Shown here in pieces: positions 3,952 to 8,585 of a stretch of DNA of 8,585 bases (positions are counted from its first letter, which is position 1; each line of letters begins with the position of its first letter). Under the pieces are notes generated by a model. That model did no database searches and was not told the origin of the DNA. It saw only the letters and a program-made list of their open reading frames with translations. The stretch comes from Symbiobacteriaceae bacterium. GTDB taxonomy: Bacteria > Bacillota_E > Symbiobacteriia > Symbiobacteriales > Symbiobacteriaceae. The stretch covers positions 1 to 8,585 of the forward strand of contig DAHVXO010000143.1 in the NCBI GenBank assembly GCA_027356675.1, read 5' to 3'. A program made the translations under genes and the position numbers.

Positions 3952-5234
3952 GCATTATCCAGCAACGGCTCTCCCGGGCGGCGTCCGCTGGTGCGGGCGA
4001 TGACGGGGCGGCCGCTTACCAGGCCCTGAAGGCCCGGATTCGCGACCGGCTGCTGGGCCGCATCGATCCGAACATCCTGTTCGGCGCCCACGACAATGCG
4101 CTGATGGCCACGGTGCGCCGGGAGGTTGCCTCCCTCGTGGAGAGCGACCCGCAGGTGCCGGCCTCGTCCCGTCCGGCCCTGGTCACCCGCCTCTGCCATG
4201 ACATTGCGGGCTTCGGGGCGATCCAGCCCTTGATCGATGACCCGGGGGTCACGGAGATCATGATCAACCGGTTCGACGACATCTGGACCGAGCGGGCGGG
4301 GCGGCTGGGGCCGGAGCCGGAGATCAAGTTCGGCAACGACCAGCAGGTCCGGGATCTGTGCGAGCGGATCGCCCTGCCGCTGCGACGCCGCATCGATGAG
4401 ACCAATCCGATTCTCGACGGGCGACTGCCCGACGGGAGCCGGGTCAACGCCGTCCTGGCGCCGGTGGCGCTGGACGGTACCTGTCTGACTATCCGCAAGT
4501 TCATGCGGGCCCTGACAGTGGAGCGGCTGCTCGCCGTGGGAACGCTGACACCGGGAGTCACGGCCTTCTTGCAAGCTTGCGTGGCCGCTCGGTGCAACGT
4601 CCTGGTCGTCGGGGGCACATCCAGCGGAAAGACGGCGCTGCTCAACGCCCTGTCGTCCTTCATTCCAGCCGATGAACGGATCGTAACGATCGAGGATGCG
4701 GCGGAGTTGATGCTCCAGCAGCCCCACGTGGTCAGGCTGGAGACCCGGCCGCCGAACGTCGAGGGGCGGGGCGAGATCACGGTGCGAGAGTTGGTGCGCA
4801 ACGCTCTGCGGATGCGCCCGGACCGGATCGTGGTGGGCGAGTGCCGGGGACCGGAAGCGCTGGATATGATGCAGGCCGCCAACACCGGCCACGACGGCAC
4901 CTTCTCCACCCTGCACGCCAACAGCCCCACCGACGCCCTGGCCCGGCTGGAAACCATGGTCTTGATGGCCGACAGCGGTCTGCCCGCCCGGGCTGTGCGC
5001 CAGCAGATTGCCTCGGCGTTCGATCTGGTGATCGAGGTGGCCCGGCTCAAGAGCGGGCTGCGGCGGATTCTTACGGTGGCCGAGGTCGTGCGGCCGGAGG
5101 ACGGGGACATCGCTGTCGGCGAGCTATTCCGCTACGACCCGGCGGCGGACCGCTTGGCAGCCACGGGGACTCCCCACCGGCGAGTGGCTGAGCGGTGTGC
5201 CTGGGCCGGGGTCAAGCTCCAGGGGGTGAGCTAA
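3948..5234 (+). CDS. cpaF: Tad/Flp pilus secretion ATPase CpaF (TadA)
   Basis: This 428-residue protein is a full-length CpaF/TadA-type member of the type II/IV secretion ATPase family, the hexameric cytoplasmic motor of the pilus. Motifs appear in family order: GGTSSGKTALLNAL Walker A (222-235, Lys228), the Asp-box IEDAAEL (about 248-254), Walker B RIVVGECRG (293-300, Glu298) and the His-box GTFSTLHANS (317-326, His323). The N-terminal domain includes GFGAIQPLIDDPGVTEIMIN (88-107) and LDGRLPDGSRVN (156-167), typical of CpaF. Nothing appears broken. The GTG at 3948 shares four bases (GTGA) with the ATPase gene's stop and follows AGGTGGTGG. Starts at 3933 or 3936 would add up to five residues. 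It is translationally coupled within the pilus operon and should work with TadB and TadC immediately downstream. Confidence 0.96.
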   Translation: MSIIQQRLSRAASAGAGDDGAAAYQALKARIRDRLLGRIDPNILFGAHDNALMATVRREVASLVESDPQVPASSRPALVTRLCHDIAGFGAIQPLIDDPGVTEIMINRFDDIWTERAGRLGPEPEIKFGNDQQVRDLCERIALPLRRRIDETNPILDGRLPDGSRVNAVLAPVALDGTCLTIRKFMRALTVERLLAVGTLTPGVTAFLQACVAARCNVLVVGGTSSGKTALLNALSSFIPADERIVTIEDAAELMLQQPHVVRLETRPPNVEGRGEITVRELVRNALRMRPDRIVVGECRGPEALDMMQAANTGHDGTFSTLHANSPTDALARLETMVLMADSGLPARAVRQQIASAFDLVIEVARLKSGLRRILTVAEVVRPEDGDIAVGELFRYDPAADRLAATGTPHRRVAERCAWAGVKLQGVS

Positions 5235-5235
5235 G

Positions 5236-6099
5236 ATGCTGAACCTGATCGCGGTGTTGGCGTTTACCGGGGTCTTCCTGGGGCTGATGGGGGTCTTCCA
5301 GGTGACGCGGCGGCCTGTTGGGGCTGATGAGGCTCCGACGTCGCCCAGCCCGCTGACGTTCTTCGGCCGGTGGGAGCAGGTGGCTGCGCAGGCCGGGCTC
5401 GGCTGGCGGCGGTCTACTTACGTGGGCGTAGCTGGGTTTGGACTCGCCCTTGCAGCCTTGCTGGCGTGGAGTGGGCGGATCAACTTGGCGGCCGTGGTGG
5501 GCCTCGCAGGGCTGGTTGGGCCTGACTGGTACGTCTACCGGGCTCGAGCGGCGCGGGTGGCCATGTTTGTCCGGCAGCTGCCGGGGGCGCTCTTCCTTGC
5601 CTCCAGCGTGCTGCGGGCCGGTGGCACTCTGCTGCAGGCGGTAGACTCCATCGCCAGCGAGATGCCCGACCCCGTGGGTGGCGAATTCCGGCGGATCCAG
5701 CAGCAGATGCGCCTGCACGTCCCGGCGCACGAGGCCTTTGCCGAGGCGCAGGCCCGGGTCGGGGTGCGGGAGTTCGCCGCTGTTGTCGTGGCGGCCCGCA
5801 TCACCGCTGAGGTGGGCGGGAACCTGGCGCACATCTTTGATCAGATCTCCCGGTCGATCGTGGAGGCGCAAAACGCCCGGCGCACGGTGCAGTCCTTCAC
5901 CACCGAGGGCCGGATGTCGGCGAATCTGATCGCCGCCCTGCCGTTCGCCGTGTTGGGGCTCTTGCATTTGCTGAGCCCCGGTTACTTTGAGCCCCTCTTC
6001 GCCACCTGGCCGGGCCGGTTTGTGCTGGCTGCCTGCCTGGGGACGATACTGCTGGGCTGGACAGTCATCCGACGGATGGTCGACATCCGGATGTTTTGA
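5236..6099 (+). CDS. tadB: Tad pilus inner-membrane platform protein TadB
   Basis: The 287-residue protein has a type II secretion system F domain (about 112-243). It begins near MFVRQLPGALFLASSVLRAG, with the conserved helical LLQAVDSIASEM stretch and a second part around EVGGNLAHIFDQISRSI. Predicted membrane segments lie at about 3-21, 63-79, 84-98, 231-247 and 262-279. The C-terminal LLSPGYFEPLFATWPGR (243-261) is characteristic of TadB. It pairs with TadC as the membrane platform on which CpaF acts. The ATG at 5236 is one base after the cpaF stop, with AGGGGGTGA (5221-5229) 6 nt upstream inside the cpaF end. The length is normal and no defect is seen. Confidence 0.94.
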   Translation: MLNLIAVLAFTGVFLGLMGVFQVTRRPVGADEAPTSPSPLTFFGRWEQVAAQAGLGWRRSTYVGVAGFGLALAALLAWSGRINLAAVVGLAGLVGPDWYVYRARAARVAMFVRQLPGALFLASSVLRAGGTLLQAVDSIASEMPDPVGGEFRRIQQQMRLHVPAHEAFAEAQARVGVREFAAVVVAARITAEVGGNLAHIFDQISRSIVEAQNARRTVQSFTTEGRMSANLIAALPFAVLGLLHLLSPGYFEPLFATWPGRFVLAACLGTILLGWTVIRRMVDIRMF

Positions 6100-6103
6100 G
6101 TCT

Positions 6104-6111
6104 GGGGGGTG
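6104..6111 (+). promoter_or_regulatory. ribosome-binding site deciding the tadC start
   Basis: GGGGGGTG lies 6 nt before the GTG at 6118. The earlier in-frame GTG at 6109 overlaps this G-run and so lacks a ribosome-binding site of its own. Confidence 0.6.
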
Positions 6112-6117
6112 CGGTCC

Positions 6118-6996
6118 GTGCTTGCGATCGCGGTGCTGATCCTGGTGGCCTGCGCCGGCGGGCTCTACGGCGCCTACCTGCTCAGGCAGGACCGAGAGAC
6201 CCGGGTGGCGGCGCTGATCCACGAGCTGGAGGCGCCTGCGGGTGGGGCGGAGGCCGGTGCTCAGGCCGGCGGCCGGTCTGGCTTGCTGGCCCGGCTCCAG
6301 CGGTTGATGCCGCAGGCGGTGCTGGAGTCCTACGGCGAGCGGCTGATCTGGGTCGGGCGGCCCTTCGGGCTGGAACCCAGCCAGCTCGTTGGGCTCAAGC
6401 TGGTAGGGGCGGTGCTGCTACCCGCTCTGGTGCCTGTGATCGGGCTCTTTCAGCTCGGGTCGCTGACGCTGACCGTCATGCTAGTGGCAGCGGTCGTTGG
6501 ATTCGTGCTGCCAGATGTGTGGCTGGGCGGACGGGTGTCCCGGCGGCGGCTGGAGGTCCAGGCGGAACTGCCGCTCTTCACCGACCTCATCGCCACGGCG
6601 GTCAGCGCCGGCCTCCCTCTCACCGAGGCGGTGCGGCGGGTGGCGGCGGACGCACCGGGGGTGGTAGCCCGGGAGTTCCTGAGGGCTGTCCAGGAGATGG
6701 CGGCGGGCAAGCCCCGCATGCAGGCCTGGCGGGACCTCACCGACCGGCTCCCCGGCGATGAGTTCCACTCGATCGTCACAGCGATCATGCAGGCGGAGCA
6801 GTACGGGACATCGGTCTCGGACATCTTGCGGTACCAGGTCCAGCAGATCCGGACCTTCAAGCAGCAGGAGGCGCAAAGACTGGCGCAGGCTGCGGCTGTC
6901 AAGATGCGCATCCCCATGCTCCTCTTGATCCTCGTCCCCTTCATGGTCCTCTTGCTCGGCCCTGCCCTGATGCAGATCAGCAAGCTGCTCCTCTAA
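6118..6996 (+). CDS. tadC: Tad pilus inner-membrane platform protein TadC
   Basis: The 292-residue protein is the second platform component. It has an N-terminal membrane helix (about 2-21), then a Gly/Ala-rich hydrophilic linker (about 38-55). Paired hydrophobic segments follow at about 92-112 and 116-136, then a type II secretion F domain (about 150-275) with AELPLFTDLIATAVSAGLPL, GDEFHSIVTAIMQAEQYGTS and a final helix (about 266-286). The motif EQYGTSVSDILRYQVQQIR (227-245) is typical of TadC. The GTG at 6118 is chosen for its spacing from GGGGGGTG; a start at 6109 would add three residues. It begins 18 nt after the tadB stop, and its TAA overlaps the tadE ribosome-binding site. TadB and TadC probably form a heteromeric membrane ring for CpaF. 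Confidence 0.94.
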   Translation: MLAIAVLILVACAGGLYGAYLLRQDRETRVAALIHELEAPAGGAEAGAQAGGRSGLLARLQRLMPQAVLESYGERLIWVGRPFGLEPSQLVGLKLVGAVLLPALVPVIGLFQLGSLTLTVMLVAAVVGFVLPDVWLGGRVSRRRLEVQAELPLFTDLIATAVSAGLPLTEAVRRVAADAPGVVAREFLRAVQEMAAGKPRMQAWRDLTDRLPGDEFHSIVTAIMQAEQYGTSVSDILRYQVQQIRTFKQQEAQRLAQAAAVKMRIPMLLLILVPFMVLLLGPALMQISKLLL

Positions 6997-7004
6997 GGGG
7001 GTGA
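6995..7004 (+). promoter_or_regulatory. ribosome-binding site deciding the tadE start
   Basis: AAGGGGGTGA overlaps the tadC stop and lies 5 nt before the GTG at 7010. The alternative in-frame GTG at 7001 lies within this sequence and has no usable spacing. Confidence 0.65.
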
Positions 7005-7009
7005 CCACC

Positions 7010-7432
7010 GTGGTCAGACGTCCCTCCAACGACAGGGGCTCGATGATTGTCGAGTTCGCCCTGATCGCCCCCCTGCTGATCCTGGTGCTCCTGGGGATCA
7101 TGGGCATGGGGGTTATCATCAACGCCAAGATCGTGGTGGCCGGCGCCGCCCGGGAGGCGGACCGCACCTGGGCCATCGTCAAAGAGGACGCGGGAGCGCG
7201 GGCCAAGGCCGCCGACGCGATCACCGGCGGTGGTCTGAAACTCCGGGACGGCGGGCAGAACCTCTTCGACCCGGCTCGGGACGTCCGGTTCCAGCGGCAG
7301 GGCGATTACGTCACCGTGACGGTCACGTACCGGCAGCCCACCTTCGCCCCCCTCCTGGCCCAGTTGCTGGACGGTTCAGGCGGCGGATTCGTCACGCTGC
7401 GCAGCCAGTCGGTCTTCCGGTTGGAGAGGTAG
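7010..7432 (+). CDS. tadE: TadE-like pseudopilin
   Basis: The 140-residue protein has the TadE signature: a short basic leader (VRRPSNDRG), then SMIVEFALIAPLLILVLLG forming the single membrane segment (about 11-36). Gly10-Ser11 with Glu15 at the +5 position looks like a prepilin-peptidase cleavage site, so it may be cut and assembled like a pilin. The rest is a small extracytoplasmic domain with AAREADRTWAI, as often seen just after the helix in TadE proteins, and ends in beta-strand-like segments (YVTVTVTYRQ). It contains no cysteine. The GTG at 7010 is preferred over GTG 7001 because of AAGGGGGTGA 5 nt upstream. Its TAG stop starts the ribosome-binding site of the next gene (TAGGTGG), suggesting coupled translation. 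It is the only protein in the window with a pilin-like processing site. Confidence 0.88.
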   Translation: MVRRPSNDRGSMIVEFALIAPLLILVLLGIMGMGVIINAKIVVAGAAREADRTWAIVKEDAGARAKAADAITGGGLKLRDGGQNLFDPARDVRFQRQGDYVTVTVTYRQPTFAPLLAQLLDGSGGGFVTLRSQSVFRLER

Positions 7433-7442
7433 GTGGCGGCCC

Positions 7443-8087
7443 ATGCTACGCCGGCTCGTAAGAGATGAGCGAGGCGCCGTCATGGTGGTGGCGGCGGCCA
7501 CTCTCACCATCCTTCTGCTCTTCGCCGGGCTCGCCCTCGACTTCGGTCGGGCCCACCTGCTCAAGGCGCAACTGCAGACCGCCGTGGACGCTGCGGCGCT
7601 GGCCGGTGCGCTACAGGTCGTGCCGATGGTGGAGATCGCGGTCGTCCGTTGGGAAGCTGACGATGGCACGTGCACCGATCCCGTCACGCGCAAACCTTAC
7701 TCCTGCATCACATGGGGGCCCGCCTCGCCGGCCATGGCCACCGGCACCGAGCGGGACCTCCTGCGCCAGCAGGGCTGGCGGCAGGCCGTGGCCGGCCAGT
7801 GCGGGTGGCCCCATCGCTGCGCCGGCGACTACGCAATCGTGCAGCAGTGGCAAATCCTGCCGGCGACGACCAGCGGGGTAGCAGCGGATACCTTCCGCAT
7901 GAATAACACCTGGCCCGGCGGGTCACTCAAGCCCAGGCTCACGGCCCCCGCCGTGACCGTCGATCCCCAGAAGGTCGAGGTCACAGTCAGCGCCACGATG
8001 ACCATGCCGACGAGCTTCCTCAAACTCATCGGCATTCGGGAGCTCCGGTTCGCCCGTTCAGGCTCGGCAGTCCCGGTGCGCCGCTAA
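7443..8087 (+). CDS. short TadG-like pilus-assembly protein
   Basis: The 214-residue protein begins with the Tad-like N-terminal signature DERGAVMVVAAATLTILLLF (8-27), a membrane helix, then GLALDFGRAHLLKAQLQTAV (29-48) and DAAALAGAL, as in TadG and related proteins. The Glu at +5 found in TadE is absent (Val16), so pilin-type processing is less likely. The extracytoplasmic part has four cysteines (77, 88, 120, 126) that could form two disulfides. The C-terminal VEVTVSATMTMPTSFLKLIG (178-197) followed by FARSGSA is typical of the family. It is much shorter than TadG proteins with a von Willebrand A domain, which is missing here. The ATG follows AGGTGG by 6 nt. Last gene before the stem-loop at 8093. 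It may be a minor pilin or an anchor; assignment to a specific subfamily is open. Confidence 0.83.
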   Translation: MLRRLVRDERGAVMVVAAATLTILLLFAGLALDFGRAHLLKAQLQTAVDAAALAGALQVVPMVEIAVVRWEADDGTCTDPVTRKPYSCITWGPASPAMATGTERDLLRQQGWRQAVAGQCGWPHRCAGDYAIVQQWQILPATTSGVAADTFRMNNTWPGGSLKPRLTAPAVTVDPQKVEVTVSATMTMPTSFLKLIGIRELRFARSGSAVPVRR

Positions 8088-8092
8088 CAAAA

Positions 8093-8127
8093 ACGGTCTC
8101 GGCCTCAGTCAGACCGGTCGAGACCGT
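8093..8127. terminator. stem-loop after the pilus genes (attenuator or minus-strand terminator)
   Basis: ACGGTCTCG (8093-8101) pairs perfectly with CGAGACCGT (8119-8127). A wobble and two further pairs (8102-8104 with 8116-8118) extend the stem to 12 bp around an 11-nt loop. On the plus strand no T-run follows, but an A-run precedes it (8089-8093), so read on the minus strand the stem is followed by TTTTTGTTAG like an intrinsic terminator. For the pilus transcript it may act as a partial attenuator or a 3'-end-stabilising processing site. Confidence 0.5.
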
Positions 8128-8151
8128 GCCAGACTACAAGGGGGGAGATGC

Positions 8152-8585
8152 ATGACCAGATTCCTGCTGCGACACGCCGGGGGCCGGATGGATTGGGGTT
8201 ACAGTTCACGCCTGGCCACGGGGCTGGCGCTGGTGCTGTCCGTGATCGTGGCCGCTGCCACCCCAGTGTTGGCCAACCACGGAGACATCCATGCGTATTG
8301 CAATGGCAACACGCCGGTGGTCAAGTCCCGTCCCCCGGGGATGGAGGATGTGGCGGTAGTCTGCGTGCGCGGCTTGCCGGAATTCATGGTCACCCCACCG
8401 ACCCCTCCGACCTACAATCCGATCACGCAGGCGCGTCCGGTCAAAACGCCCCCGGACTTTGGCGGCTGGGTCACGGTCTGGCTGAACGGCCGGCCCCTGC
8501 GCACCCCGTACGACCCGGTACGCGGGATCCAGGAGCCTGGTGCGTACATCTCCCGCTCCACCGGGCGCGTGATGATGCCGGTCCG
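8152..8585 (+). CDS. secreted copper-amine-oxidase-like stalk domain protein (partial, 3' end cut)
   Basis: This frame is open from the ATG at 8152 to the window edge (144 full codons). A long N-region (about 1-20) is followed by a hydrophobic core (about 21-38) and likely signal peptidase cleavage after VLA (39-41). The mature protein starts NHGDIHAYC and has Cys50 and Cys71, then a Pro/Thr-rich stretch (about 75-103: repeated TPP, PVKTPP). From about 106, WVTVWLNGRPLRTPYDP and later SRSTGRVMMPV match the start of the copper amine oxidase N-terminal/stalk domain, common on secreted and wall-associated Firmicute proteins. That domain does not imply enzyme activity. A GGGGGGAG run (8140-8147) lies 4 nt upstream of the start. 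An overlapping ATG at 8148 is in another frame. Its position directly behind the Tad genes suggests a surface role, but the stem-loop between them may separate expression. Confidence 0.82.
   Translation, partial: MTRFLLRHAGGRMDWGYSSRLATGLALVLSVIVAAATPVLANHGDIHAYCNGNTPVVKSRPPGMEDVAVVCVRGLPEFMVTPPTPPTYNPITQARPVKTPPDFGGWVTVWLNGRPLRTPYDPVRGIQEPGAYISRSTGRVMMPV

Noticed and set aside
3585..4916. A 443-codon open frame on the minus strand across the ATPase and cpaF genes
   Set aside because: It runs antisense to two genes with intact catalytic motifs. Its product is a low-complexity Arg/Pro/Gly/His-rich string, as expected of a GC-rich shadow frame.
4016..5110. A 364-codon open frame on the minus strand inside cpaF
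   Set aside because: It is antisense to conserved CpaF motifs, Arg/Ser-rich, has no domain, and overlaps the other minus-strand shadow.
5212..6222. A 336-codon open frame on the minus strand across tadB
   Set aside because: The plus-strand frame encodes a clear F-domain protein; the antisense product is Pro/His/Gln-rich and matches nothing.
6096..6761. A 221-codon plus-strand open frame overlapping tadC in another frame
   Set aside because: It is Gly/Ala/Arg-rich low-complexity sequence, while the tadC frame has proper membrane helices and motifs.

Overview
The window comes from a GC-rich bacterium. Many genes start with GTG behind strong G-rich Shine-Dalgarno sequences. The pilus locus has no secretin or other outer-membrane gene, and the last gene carries a copper-amine-oxidase-type stalk domain, which is common on envelope proteins of Gram-positive Firmicutes. 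Together these suggest a monoderm, high-GC Firmicute, perhaps Symbiobacterium-like. This placement is inference; no taxonomic marker gene is present.

Left part (1-1282): a Crp/Fnr-family regulator on the minus strand (45-725) is divergent from a small DUF2249 gene on the plus strand (971-1204). The intergenic region is dense with dyads. A Fur/PerR-type box (756-770) and a second dyad (772-787) lie over the likely promoter of the regulator. A perfect TGTGA-N6-TCACA site (854-869) is centred about 42 bp upstream of the predicted DUF2249 transcription start, the class II activator arrangement. The regulator's recognition helix has the CRP-type R-E-x-x-x-R residues expected to read this site. It has no cysteine and lacks the cAMP-pocket residues. 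A strong hairpin (1241-1270) separates the DUF2249 gene from the next, convergent gene.

Middle (1283-2430): a minus-strand lipoprotein of unknown function (start 2032) with an extra C-terminal membrane helix, then a 398-bp divergent intergenic region. That region holds inverted and direct repeats, a promoter with a dyad over its -10 box, and a leader of about 100 nt predicted to fold strongly.

Right part (2431-8585): a compact tad/Flp-type pilus operon in the order CpaB (SAF/RcpC), CpaE/TadZ-like ParA ATPase, CpaF/TadA secretion ATPase, TadB, TadC, TadE-like pseudopilin and short TadG-like protein. Adjacent genes overlap or are separated by at most about 18 nt, and most ribosome-binding sites lie on or beside the stop codon of the gene before. 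After a stem-loop (8093-8127) comes a secreted protein with a stalk domain, cut by the window end. CpaF would power assembly on the TadB/TadC platform, the ParA-like ATPase would position it, CpaB would act outside the membrane, and TadE/TadG would be minor pilin-like parts. No Flp major pilin, prepilin peptidase or secretin gene is in the window.

No RNA genes, insertion sequences or CRISPR arrays were seen. The system is a recognisable Tad family member. The least explained parts are the regulatory DNA at 726-970 and 2033-2430, the tail of the ParA-like ATPase, the doubly anchored lipoprotein and the stalk-domain protein.
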